Below are positions 23,366-34,579 of a stretch of 64,000 nucleotides of DNA, piece by piece (the first letter of the stretch is position 1; every line of letters begins with the position of its first letter). The translations under genes were made by a program, and so were the position numbers. The DNA is from Zea mays (lineage: Eukaryota > Streptophyta > Magnoliopsida > Poales > Poaceae): the NCBI RefSeq assembly GCF_902167145.1, contig NC_050098.1:80516207-80580206 (forward strand), written 5' to 3'. A model generated the notes under the pieces. It was not told the origin of the DNA. It saw only the letters and a program-made list of their open reading frames with translations, and ran no database searches.

Positions 23366-26300
23366 ATGGCTTCGTTCAATATTCAAGCTGGAGCTGCTTT
23401 GGTTCCGAAGCTGGTACTCCCGATAACAGGCGGTTCATGTTCAGAACCAGCCAACAAGAAGCAGAAGAAGGAAGCACAGAGAAGGGTACAACATGTCGGG
23501 GTGCAAGGACCCTTCATCAAGTCAAGATGGTCTCACATTCCTATTACCTTCTCCCAAGAGGATCTTCAACTCAAGGATTACCCACACAATGATGCTATGG
23601 TTATCTCTTATGTTATCAAAGGATTTCTGGTCCACAATGTTTTGGTTGATACAGGCAGTGCAGCTGACATCATATTTGCTAAGGCCTTCAGACAGATGCA
23701 AGAGCCCGAAGATAAAATTCTTGATGCCACACATCCCCTCTGTGGCTTCGGAGGAAGGCAGATTGTAGCACTCGGCAAAATCTCAATGTCAGTGGCCTTC
23801 GGATTCATCAACAACACAAGGACTGAACAGGTTATGTTTGATATCGTTGACATGGAGTACCCTTACAATGCAATCATTGGTCGTGGTACTCTTAATGCCT
23901 TCGAAGCAATTATGCATCCAGCTTATCTTTGCATGAAGATACCTTCGGACCAAGGGCCCATTGCTATTCATGGAAGTCAAGAAGCTGCCAGAAGGGCCGA
24001 AGGAAATTAGACAGACTCAAAAGCAATCCATAATATAGATGGAACTGAAGCTTGTGAGCAGTACAAGTTCAGAAGGGAAAAAGCTGCTTCGGCTGACCAG
24101 CCAAAACCCATGCTCTTATGTGAGGATATAGCAGAGCAGAAGGTGCTATTGGGATCTCAATTGTCCGAAGAGCAGGAGAAAACCTTGATAAGGTTTTTAT
24201 TCAACAATAAAGATGTTTTTGCTTGGTCAGCTAATGATCTTTGCGGAGTTAACAGCGATGTTATTGAGCACTCGCTCAATGTTGATCCATCCTTCAGACC
24301 CAGGAAACAGAAGCTTCGGAAGATGTCTGATGACAAGGCCGAAGGTGCTCAGAATGAAGTGAAAAGACTCCTCAGTGCCGGAGTTATTAGAGAGGTAAAA
24401 TACCCAGAATGGTTGGCTAACACTGTTATGGTGAAGAAGGCCAATGGTAAATGGAGAATGTGCATCGATTTTACTGATCTCAATAAGGCTTGTCCGAAGG
24501 ATGAGTTTCCATTGCCAAGGATAGATTCTTTAGTCGATGCAGCAGCTTCATCAGAACTTATGAGTTTGCTGGATTGCTATTCAGGCTATCATCAAATCTG
24601 GATGAAGAAGGAGGATGAACCAAAAACCAGTTTCATAACCCCTAGTGGGACATACTGTTACCTTCGGATGCCTGAAGGGCTTAAGAATGCTGGAGGAAGC
24701 TTCAGTAGAATGACAACAAAGGTTCTCCATTCTCAGATAGGCAAGAATGTACTAACTTATGTTGATGATATCATTGTAAAAAGCACAAAGCAGGATAACC
24801 ACATTGCTGATTTACAGGAGACCTTCGCTAATTTTAGACAGACTGGTCTAAAGCTGAATCCAGAAAAATGTGTCTTCGGAGTAAAGAAGGGGAAATTTCT
24901 TGGTTGCCTAGTTTCAACAAAGGGAATTGAGGCCAACCCAAGTAAAATCGAAGCTATACTTCGAATGGAGCCACCAAGTACAAATAAGGGGGCTCAAAGA
25001 TTGACAGGAAGGTTGGCATCTCTCAATAGATTCATATCCAGATCAGCAGAGAGAAACTTACCATTCTTCGAAGTGCTGAAGTCAGCCAAAGTCTTTCAAT
25101 GGGGACCAATCCAGCAGAAGGCCTTTGAAGAGCTGAAACAGTATTTGATAGATCTAACAACACTAACTCCACCTACGCCAGGGGCTCCTTTGTTATTATA
25201 TGTGGTAGCTTCACACTCAGCGGTAAGTGCAGCACTTGTTCAGGAGAAGCTTGAAGGCCAAGTTAAGAGGCAGGCCCCAATATATTTTGTATCCGAGGTT
25301 CTTAATTTATCAAAGAAAAATTATACAGAGTTGGAGAAGGTACTATATGCTGTCTTGATGGCCTCCAGGAAGCTTCGGCACTATTTTCAAGCTTACAACA
25401 TAATTGTTCCTTCTTCACAACCTCTGAAGGATATTATGAGGAACCGAGAAGCTACTGGAAGGATTGGAAAATGGGCTGCAGAGCTCAATGAATTTTGTAT
25501 TGATTATGTTCATAGATCTTCGATTCAGTCCCAGGCGTTAGCAGACTTCATTGCTGACTGGACGCCAGGGGCTCAGGAGGAAGAAACAAATAAAGACGCC
25601 GAAGCATGGACAGTGTTTTGCGATGGGTCTTGGGGAACTTTCGGAGCGAGAGCGGCTGCTGTGTTGGTTTCACCTTCCAAAGTTAAAACTTGTTATGCGG
25701 CAAAACTTGATTTTAATTGCACAAATAACATCGCCAAGTATGAAGCTCTTCTTTTGGGTCTTCGGAAATTAAAGGCAATGGGAATCAGAAGGGCCATTCT
25801 TAAAACTGATTCTCAAGTTATTTCTGGTCATATTGATAAAAGTTACAAAGCAAGAGACCCGAAGCTTGAAAAGTATCTAGATACAGTCCGAAGGATTGAG
25901 GCTTCCTTCGAAGGTTTCTCTGTCAAAAATATTCCTCGTGGAGAAAATGAATACGCTTATCTATTGGCTAAGTCAGCAGCCCAGGGGCTGCCTATACCTT
26001 CGGAAGTATTTTTTGAAACAATAAAAGCACCTTCGGTCGAGCTTCTTGAAAGAGCAATCCTCAACATATCCCCTGTTTATAGTGAAGATTGGAGAACTGA
26101 AATCATCACTTTCCTTTAGGGTAATTTTCTTTCAGACGACGAAGCTTATAACAGGAGAATAGAAGCAAGAGCTCGACCATATGTCATAATAGAAGGGGAG
26201 TTATACAAGCGCGGGGTCTGTTCCCCATTGCTCAAGTGTTTATCCAGATCCGAAGGTATAGAATTAATGAAGGACATACATGCAGGTCTGTGTGGATCTC

Positions 26301-27319
26301 ACATTGGATCTAGGCCCTTGCTTGAGAAAGTTTTTCGCCAAGGATTTTATTGGCCAAAGGCAGCTTCGGATGCAGCGGATTTAGTTCAAAAGTGTGAAGG
26401 TTGTCAGAAATGTGCAAGGGATCAAAAACAACCTTCGTCTTTAACTCAATTAATACAACCCACTTGGCCGTTGCAAAGGTGGGGTCTGGATTTGTTAGGT
26501 CCATTACCACCAGCACAGGGGAACTTAAGATATGTGGTGGTGGCGGTGGAATATTTTTTCAAATGGATTGAGGCGAAGCCCTTAGCCACAATAACTTCAT
26601 TTACTATTCAAAAGTTTTTCTAGCAAAACATTGTTTGTCGCTTCGGAGTGCCGAAGGCTATCACTGTGGATAATGGGACACAGTTTGATTCTGAAGCCTT
26701 CAGAGAATTTTGTAATCAAATCGGCACGAAGATCCATTTTGCATCAGTCCGACACCCAGAGTCAAATGGACTTGTTGAAAGAGCCAATGGGATCATAATG
26801 ACAGGAATAATGAAGTCAATCTTCAATCAGCCCAGGGGAAAGTGGCCAGACGAGTTAATCAAAGTGGTGTGGAGTCATAACACAACCATGTCAAGATCAA
26901 CAGGCTTTACACCCTTTAAACTATTGTTTGGTGACGAAGCAATAACCCCAGAAGAGGCCAAAACAGGATCAATAAGGACAGTAGCTTCGGCAGAAGGCGA
27001 AAACGAAGCTGATTGCTCTGTAGAAAAAGATGCTATTGAAGGGATCAGACTTCAAGCTGTGGAAAACATCAATAAATATCAAGCTGAAACAATAAAATGG
27101 CGTGATAGAAAGGTCAAGCTGAAGAATATTGAACCAGGACACTTGGTACTTCGAAGAGTAGCTAACCCTGAAACAGTAGGCAAATTACAGCTGAAATGGG
27201 AAGGCCCCTTTTTGGTAGTATCTTCGTCAAGACCCGGTTCCTACAGATTGAAGGATATGGACGGCAATGACATTCCTAGATCGTGGAATGCGGATGAGCT
27301 TCGGCGATATTATGTTTAG
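23366..27319 (+). pseudogene. Element D pol: protease, RT, RNase H, integrase
   Basis: A single frame of about 1318 codons interrupted only by three TAG codons (24008, 26117 and 26621). Domains in order: protease with VDTGSAADI (about 23645), RT with LPRIDSLVD and TYVDDIIVKS (about 24755), RNase H with FCDGSWGTFG (about 25615), HHCC zinc-binding domain (CEGCQKCARDQ, about 26395) and integrase core with WGLDLLGPL, VDNGTQF and ESNGLVERAN (26480-26790). There is no chromodomain, as in the Tat clade. The ATG (MASFNIQAG) is 44 nt after the LTR and no gag is encoded. The TAG at 26621 is shared with element C. Confidence 0.92.
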
Positions 27320-27514
27320 TTCAATGTAATTTTTTATATTCTTTTTTGTGGCACCCTTTTCCTTTCCAAAGGGGGAGAAAGGCTTTTAATGGGGCCACAA
27401 CATGTAATTTTTCTTTTCCTTATTTCAATTCTATAAGAGAGATATCCCCCAAAAATGTAAATGTAAAAGCTGAGAACGCACCTTCGAGTGCAAAGAAAAG
27501 AGAAAAGAAAACAG
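27320..27514 (+). other. Element D sequence between pol and tandem repeats
   Basis: Non-coding. It has a close counterpart in C at 56980-57170 (both share a block reading GGCACCCTTTTCCTTTCC). Confidence 0.6.
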
Positions 27515-27729
27515 GAAGAAGCTCCTAAGGGAGGCTTACAGCGAAAAATAAACGCTGATTCCACCGAAAGTAAAAGGCGAAGAAGCTCCTAAGGGAGGCT
27601 TACAGCGAAAAATAAACGCTGATTCCGCCGAAAGTAAAAGGCGAAGAAGCTCCTAAGGGAGCCTTACAGCGAAAAGTCAACGCTGATACACCGAAAAGTA
27701 AACGGTGAAGCCGAAAAGTAAACGGCAAA
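27515..27729 (+). repeat. Tandem repeat downstream of pol in element D, 64-bp period
   Basis: Three units starting at 27515, 27579 and 27643, the last diverging. Each contains GAAGCTCCTAAGGGAG, then GCGAAAA.TCAACGC-like and CCGAAAGTAAAAGGCG blocks. Element C has related but shorter units in the same place. Confidence 0.88.
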
Positions 27730-28188
27730 AATATTTTTATCATTCTTGAGGGGATGAAGGGCCGTACTTATGGTTTTCGAACATTTGTCCTAATATTCAT
27801 TTGCACATTACATGTCATCATGTCATTTGCATTCATAAACATCCATTTAGACATATATAGAATCATCATTATGCTACACAAAAAAGACAGGTGCTTCAGA
27901 AAATAAGGAAAAGATTCGAAGGAAAATTTTTTCTATGCTTCGTTGTGTACGAAAAGAAGGGAAGGTGTTTTTCGCCTTCGGCTCAAAAGAGAAGTTTCGT
28001 CCACAGCAAAGCAGATTGAATACGGATAAGGGAGACAGGATATATAACAAGGTATGTACAAATTTACATAAGTTATTCCATATCTATATTACAAAAGTTT
28101 CTCCAAGAATTTTTTGCAGGAAAGCATTATAAGCAATTTTAAGCTTCAGCTAAGGCTTCGTCTTCAGTTTTGTCAAACTTCAGCATTG
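27730..28188. other. Element D spacer before the antisense gene's 3' end
   Basis: AT-rich, no sense gene. It holds one copy of a direct repeat (GGGAAGGTGTTTTTCG, 27959-27982) that recurs beyond the other end of the antisense gene at 31597-31622. It probably includes the 3' untranslated region and poly(A) site of the antisense transcript. Confidence 0.5.
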
Positions 28189-31100
28189 TCAATCTTCAGC
28201 TTCGTCATCCTGTATATACCAAACAACACAGTAAGAAAGGTATAAATTTCAAAGGAGAAGGTAAAAGTAACAAACATAAGTTTCTTACCAGCTTAAGATG
28301 GCTTCGAGCTTCGTCGCCTGCCATTTTCCGCCTGCCACTTAGCCAGATCTGGGTCATGAATCTATTTCCGATGCTTCTGGCTAAGCTTGGGATATCTAAC
28401 AAATCTGAAGCTGACAAGCTGAAGTTTGGTCTGTTCACAATGTTTCCATGCGTGCAGCCAGCCTTCAAAAAAGCCGTAGCTGTGCCCCGAGAAGCTACCA
28501 GGGCGCAGAAGTCGGCGTGCCCACCAATAACTTCGTCAAGGGCGTCAACTTCGCCTTCAATATATTCTAATGTTCTTGGCAGATTCTCAGCTGAAGGTGT
28601 AAATTTCGAAGAGCTAGCTCCGACAGAGTGAAACACGTCCTTCAGCCGCTACACACATCGGCTGCCGAAGCTTAAGCATTTCTCCTGAAGTTCTTTAAAG
28701 GATTTTTGCAAATTTGAGTATTTATCCACTTCAGCTTTCAGGCTTGCTGCAAAATATTTCTTTTCTTGCTCGAATTTTTCTGATTGTCGGAGCAATTCAT
28801 TCTTTAATTTGTCATTTTCACTTTGGACTTCAACCAAAGAGCCCTCCATGGTCTGAATAACAAAATCCTTCTTTTCTAATGCACCTTCGTGCTCTTTGAC
28901 CATGATCTCAAGGTCTTGGATTGCGAAGTCTTTCTTTTTAGATTGGCTTCGTGACTTTCAACTTTTTCAGCCAAATCTTGAATGACGGCTTTGTTTTTCT
29001 CTTCCTCCAGATCTTGTTGCATTTTCAGAACCTTGCTTAATAATATGCTCTGTCGAAATGATCTTCGTTAGAACACGACCCAAAAGTTAATAATAATAGT
29101 AATAAAATAACAAAAATATTCGTTACCTTGAAGTTAGCATAAAGCAAGCTTCCGGCGATGTGTTGTCGTTGATAACGGCATAAGTCCGCTTCCAGCTTCG
29201 GCAAGCCAATGCTTTTGGAGAGGGTTCTAACAATTTTGGCCTCGGTGCGGTTCCGAAGGCATCTTAGTTTCCCTTCGTTGACCCCACCAAATAGCATAGC
29301 CCCTGATTTATATCCGCAAGATATGGCATATTTTTTCAACTCCTCTTTTTCGGCGTCTGTTAATTCTTGTCCGAGCAAATCTTGAAAGTTAAAATCTCCT
29401 TCTTCTGAAATTTCATCAATTTGCTCTTCCCCTTTTCAGTTGCCGCATTCACTGCAGCCACAGTAGCTTCTTCTTCAGCCATTTTCAGGAGTATATTGTC
29501 AATAACCTCAAGTGTGGTTTCCAGGTTCGACTCTTCGGTGGCCCCGGCTTCGGCCTCGGTAGCTTCAGCTTCGCCGGTTTCAGCTTCAGTAGTTTTCATT
29601 CCAGTAGCTTCGACTTTGGCAGTTTCAGCAAAGACAATTTTTGACACCGTTGCCGGTGGCGGCGTCTAATGGATCACATCTGTTACTTGAATAATTCTCC
29701 ATTTTTCGGCTTCGCAGGACTTTCTGCTGCCGAAGCTGCCTTGTCCTTCTGAAAAAACTTCGTCAGTTCCAGTGCCAGCGGACTTAGCCTGATAGGCAAG
29801 GGTTCAGTCATTACCTTCATAATCTCTTCTACTTCAACAGCAGAAGGAGAAGCAGGAGTATCTTCTTCTCGGACCAGCGTTTCCGGCTCTGGGGATGCAC
29901 TTTTTCTCTTTCTTGTAGTGGCCACCTTCGGCTCAGGATTTAACTCTGCAGCGCTAAGATTTTCAGAATCTTTCTTTTTCTTTTTGGCTACCTTGACGAC
30001 TCCTTCGTCAGTAGCGCTGGCAATCCTTTTTCGCTTCGAGCCTCTAGCATCTCCGCCTAGTCGGCCGTAGTCAGCATATTCAAATCCTATGGCATCAAGC
30101 ACCCTGTTCAGCCTTCGTTTCGGCCGAGTGCCGAAGGCCGCTGTCATCAGTTGGTCCTCTTTTTTAGAGTAATTCCCAAGAATTTCATTACTCATTATTT
30201 CAATTGTATCAAGCCATTCTTGGCAGGGTACTTTAAAATATTTCTTGAATTTATAATGATAAGGTAGTCTGACAAGTTCCCCCTCTTTCTTTTCCCCTTT
30301 AAGCTTCGGCATTGTCCACTCTTTCGTAGTTGGAAAAACTCTGAAGGCCAGGAATTCCTGCACTAAATCTCTAGTGCCAATATGTTCTGCAATAATTTTG
30401 AATTCGCCCAGTGCAGCCCAAGTTGGACCTTCTACTGCCATTTTGCATCGGGGTCTTGTTTCTCCGAAGGTTAGTTCAAGAGGGCTCTGAACCAGCTTCT
30501 CTTTGTCTTCGTCAACTTTGACATAAAACCATTCTGATTTCCAGCCTGCCGGCCATTTGCTTCGGTAGCTGATCACGGGAAACTTCGTGGTTTTCCGATA
30601 AGCAAAATTATAGCAACCGAAATTTTCATGCAGTCCGTCTTTTCTGGCCTTAGTTTGGTAATGCAGCTCATGAACTCGACAGAAGCTGTCGGCAAACGGC
30701 TCCACCGCCTGGCTACGGAGAGCCCAGATATAGACGCTGAGCCTGACAATCGCGTTGGGAGTCAGTTGGTGAAAATAGATACCAAATCTTTGCAGCACAT
30801 CAGAGATCATCCTATTTAAGGGGAATCTCAACCCAGCTTTTAGGAAGCTCTTGAAAATGACTATTTCATCCTTTTCTGGCTTCGGGGTAGTTTCTTCCCC
30901 CCGAAGCGAAGTAGCTTCTTCTCATTCTCACTGAAATAACCCGACTTCACCATCTTGGAGAAATCAGCCTTGGAGACAGTCGACTTTCCGAAGTCCAAGT
31001 GGCTGGACTTGCTTGGCACGGCAATATGGTAATCATCATCGGAATCAGCTTCCTCAATATTTCCTTCTTCCGCTTCGGCAGCAACTTGTTCTGTCTCGGC

Positions 31101-31247
31101 AACAGTCTGCTCTGTCTCGACAGTACGTATTCCTTCCGAGGTCACCAGTCCGGATCGTTGCATCGCTTCGGAGATAGGAACAGTCTCCGCTCCTTCGGCT
31201 TCGCCTCCCTCACGCTCAACTCTAGCGGTAGAGTGCACTCTGGCCAT
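28189..31247 (-). pseudogene. Antisense gene of element D, three coding exons (plant mobile-type domain plus coiled coil)
   Basis: Runs opposite to pol. ATG at 31245-31247 (MARVHSTARVE); exon 1 to 29127; intron 29050-29126; exon 2 29049-28289; intron 28210-28288; exon 3 to the TGA at 28189-28191. Both introns are GT-AG and phase 0. Exon 1 has an acidic amino end, then a globular domain (LTPNAIVRLSVYIWALRSQ, GWKSEWFYVKVDE) recalling the Pfam 'putative gypsy type transposon' family (PF04195, from memory). Lys/Glu/Ala-rich linkers with basic patches follow, and exon 2 is largely coiled coil. This copy has frame breaks near 30890, 29700 and 29400 and a stop in exon 2, so it is probably dead. The gene is recognisable only by comparison with its counterpart in C. 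Function unknown. Confidence 0.8.
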
Positions 31248-31431
31248 TTAATTCTGAATTTTTTGGGAACTAAAAAACTTTTTCTTCCGAAGCTTTTTCT
31301 TCTAGCGAAGTAGGCTTTAAACTGGAGCTTTGTCTGATTGCGAGAGTCAAGCTTCGGCTATGGTTAAAAATTTTGGCAGCAAAACAGTGCAATAACAATG
31401 AATGCTGTGGTAACTTCACACCTACCCGTCT

Positions 31432-31441
31432 GTTTATATAG
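31432..31441 (-). promoter_or_regulatory. TATA box of the antisense gene, element D
   Basis: The minus strand reads ACTATATAAACAG about 185 nt upstream of the antisense ATG. The same element at the same distance stands before the copy in C (ACTATATAAATAG). It is independent of the LTR promoter. Confidence 0.68.
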
Positions 31442-31666
31442 TGCTGCAGGTAAGAAGGTGAATCGTCAGGATTTTTACACCAGGCAAACAGCTGCTTACA
31501 CCCGCTGCGCGGTGGACCGCAGACACCAAATAGTAACCCTGCAGGGTGGGACCGCTACGCGCTCGGAAATTGAATCGTTTCTCCACAACGAGCTCAGGGA
31601 AGGTGTTTTTCGGACCTTCGGCTTCCTGAAGCCTAAGAGACTTTTTTCATGGATCAAGCTCGTTAC

Positions 31667-31673
31667 GATTGCC
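31667..31673. other. Deletion junction between D and E with 7-bp filler
   Basis: D's sequence is recognisable up to CTCGTTAC (31666) by comparison with C, and E's sequence starts GAAGAAGTGTG (31674) by comparison with its other copies. The 7 bases GATTGCC between match neither flank. Together with the bases around them they repeat CGATTGCCGA, found 21 bp downstream at 31687-31696. This is the pattern of templated insertion in end-joining repair. Confidence 0.8.
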
Positions 31674-33616
31674 GAAGAAGTGTGTTCGATTGCCGACCGA
31701 AATCATAGCAGAGCCAGAATTGGAGATAGAACCAGATCTATCATACCAAGAGTATCCTTCCAAGATTCTGGATTGCAAAGAAAGATCAACTCGGGCTAAA
31801 TCGATCAAGATGTACAAGGTCAAGTGGAGTAATCACTCAGAGGAAGAAGCTACTTGGGAAATTGAGGAATTCTTGAGATCCAACTTCCCCAATTGCCTAC
31901 CTAAGGAAACTGGTACGTAATCACACCCAACCCCTCCTCCTGCCCTTTGAATCTAAATTTCAAAGATATGATCTTAAATCAGAATGAAGTAATCATGAAA
32001 CAAAATTTAAAAAGGACTTCCTTCGGAAGTTGCAAAGAGAATGACAATCGAAAAGCAGTTTTCCCTAATAATAACAATAAGCACCCACTTCCTATAAGTC
32101 TCACCCTTCGCTTCACCCCAGGAGGACTCTGGCCTGAATCTCGGGACGAGATTTCTTTAAGGGGGGAAGGCTGTGACACCCCAGTGTCACCTAGGGTTTC
32201 TCTCAAGTGCTAACCCAAGAACCATCATCCTATGTGAACCAAAAATTGGGCATGAACATCAAATGGACTTAAGAATAAAGAATCCACTAAGCTTATACTT
32301 AAAAGTATCATGTTCAAAACAAATGGGTTTTTCAAAAAGGCAAAATGTGCAACCCCAATAAAAAACCCTAATTGAGCCCTATAAACAAAATTCAAGAGAA
32401 AGGGCAAAAGAGTATGAAAAATTTAGAATCATGGCTTGGGCTAATTATAAACATTAAATTATACTAAATAAGCAACAACAAAGATTATGGAAGCTTGGCC
32501 AAAAAAATTTAAATAAAACTCTAAACAAGCCTCTCAAGTGGGATTTCATTAGGGAATTCTGAAATTCAGAATTCTGAATTTCAGACCTTGAGCCAAAGAT
32601 CAAGCGTGTTCACCTTGATCCCTAACTCAAATCCTAATGGCCCCATTGACAAAAACGTGCATAATTAACCTCTCTGTCTTGTGCCAGAAGATGGCATCGG
32701 GACGCGTGCCATGGACACGTCAAACCCGAGATCTTCTCCCTGTGTGCGGCAGTGAGACAAACAAGATTTCTCCCCTCTCTATCTCTTAATCCAGTCAGCC
32801 AAACCTGCTAGCCTCCACACACAAATGACAAAGGAACCTGAGAGGAAGAGATCCCTGTTGGGACTATGCTTCGTCGCCGAAGGTCTTGTAGGAAGAAGCA
32901 GTTTTCGGCTGAAGCTGTTCGTATGAGATGACCGAAGGTTCCTCTTCAGGAAGCTTCGGAATTACAAACCGACTTAAAAGTAGAATGACCCTCTAGTCCA
33001 TAAATGCTTAGGTCGTTGTTGTAATCCTTTATGAGGGGCATAATTGTAATTTCTCACAGGCTGTGTCCTATGCCTATAAATAGTGAACAGTATTCCCTTA
33101 CTGTTCACGGATCCCTGTTTTTGCAATCGCATTATTCGGGAACCAACCTTTGCCAAGACAAAGGTATGATTGTATTCAACACTTAAATATACTGAATGGA
33201 TAAAATATGGTTTATTTATGATTCATTTACCTTTGATATTCTATATTTTATGTTATCTTACACAATCTGTTAGAATTCAATTACGAAGATTTAACCTTCG
33301 TAATTATATTGTTATCAACCTTCGTCCAAGGCCCATCAATCCCCAAGGGAATAATGCGTCGTTGGACAAAGAACGTTAACATTTAACATTTTATGTTGTC
33401 TTGTTCTTAATTCATAGCATTTGAGAACAAGTCCCCAACAATCCCTCAATGGGATCATGGCCATAATCTCAAAGATTTGGGGCCAATCCGCGCTTGAACT
33501 CGACCTCTCTCTGCGCTGCCTCATGCTCGACGCTGTGCGAGACGCCTGAGCGCGCACTGGCGTTCGCCGCGCACGCCCCGAGCGCTTGTCAGAGCCCCGC
33601 CCTCGGTCGTGCTCGC
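31674..33616 (+). pseudogene. Element E copy 1: chromodomain end, PPT and partial LTR
   Basis: Starts within the FHVSQLKKC block of the integrase and ends the polyprotein at 31917 (LPKETGT). The PPT TTTAAGGGGGGAAGGC precedes the LTR start at 32172, with the palindrome AATCTCGGGACGAGATT before it. The LTR part stops at 33616, six bases short of where the TATA box lies in the full LTR. Excluding the solo LTR and its duplicated site, the copy is 1353 bp, exactly the length of the matching part of copy 2. Confidence 0.88.
32856..33440 (+). mobile_element. Solo LTR (585 bp) of element D's subfamily in E copy 1
   Basis: TGTTGGGAC to CCCCAACA with an exact 5-bp duplication ATCCC (32851-32855 and 33441-33445). 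Copies 2 and 3 of E show the unoccupied site (GATCCCTCAA). TATA box at 33074-33083. It matches D's LTR but is full length, so it shows what D's LTR has lost. Confidence 0.95.
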
Positions 33617-34579
33617 CCTGTGCATACCACTGATAAGGCTAAAAAGTATGCAGAGTTGTACATTGACCGGATCGTGTGTTTGCACGGATCACCTCAGACC
33701 ATTGTTTCTGACCAAGGAGCCCAATTTGTTGCCAGATTTTGGGAAAAACTGCAGGAGTCTTTGGGAACCAAGCTAATCAGAAGTTCAGCTTACCACCCAC
33801 AGACTGATGGTCAGACGGAAAGGGTAAACCAAATTCTGGAGGATATGCTGAGAGCTTGTGCAATCGATTGTGGCAAGAACTGGGATAAGCACCTCTCCTT
33901 GGCAGAGTTTGCTTATAACAACAGTTATCAATCCAGCCTAAGGATGGCACCTTTCGAAGCTCTCTATGGAAGAAGGTGTAGGACACCACTCAATTGGTCT
34001 CAACCTGGAGAAAGAGGAGTTTTCGGACCTGACTTAGTGACTGAAGCCAAAAGGAAGGTCAAACTAATCAGGAAAAATCTAGAAGCTGCTCAGGCCAGGC
34101 AGAATAGTTACCATGATAAAAGAAGGAAACCTCTCTAGTTCAAGGTGGGAGATTTCGTGTATCTCAAGGTATCACCCACCAAGGGAGTGTAGAGGTTTCG
34201 AATCAAAGGCAAACTAGCCCCTCGCTACATTGGACCTTATGAGATCATAGAAGCCTGTGGACCCGTGGCATATAAGCTGAAGTTACCTTCAAAAATGTCT
34301 GCCATTCACAGTGTGTTCCATGTATCTCAGCTGAAGAAGTGTGTTCGATTGCCCACCGAAATCATAGCAGAGCCAGAATTGGAGATAGAACTAGATCTAT
34401 CATACCAAGAGTATCCTTCCAAGATTCTGGATTGCAAAGAAAGATCAACTCGGGTTAAATCGATCAAGATGTACAAGGTCCAGTGGAGTAATCACTCAGA
34501 GGAAGAAGCTACTTGGGAAACTGAGGAATTCTTGAGATCCAACTTCCCCGATTGCCTACCTAAGGAAACTGGTACGTAA
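33617..34579 (+). pseudogene. Element E copy 2: integrase core to chromodomain
   Basis: Begins abruptly at PVHTTDKAK, fused to LTR sequence of copy 1. It covers the second Asp (IVSDQGAQF), the Glu region (GQTERVNQ), [11 protein letters not shown] and the chromodomain (EEATWETEEFLRS). Two TAG codons at about 34136 and 34190 stand where copy 3 or B have CAG (Gln). A fused frame from 33494 joins LTR-derived codons to the integrase in frame. Confidence 0.9.

Larger units (their letters stand above)
22991..31666 (+). mobile_element. Element D: Grande-like retrotransposon inserted in C, 3' end deleted
   Basis: Same organisation as C: 5' LTR 22991-23321, PBS, gag-less pol 23366-27319, tandem repeats 27515-27729, antisense gene 28189-31247, and 3' untranslated sequence to 31666. 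At that point element C would continue into a PPT and 3' LTR, but D is joined to element E instead. Its LTR is of a different subfamily (TGTTGGGACCATGC) from C's, though the internal region aligns throughout. It inserted after C's base 22990, within the RT-RNase H connection. Confidence 0.92.

Noticed and set aside
27515..27729. CRISPR-like array from regularly spaced repeats
   Set aside because: Units are contiguous tandem repeats without unique spacers, in a plant retrotransposon.
33494..33616. A host gene exon upstream of integrase, suggested by a fused frame
   Set aside because: The segment is LTR U3 sequence of element E, shown by the complete LTR at 50419-55096.
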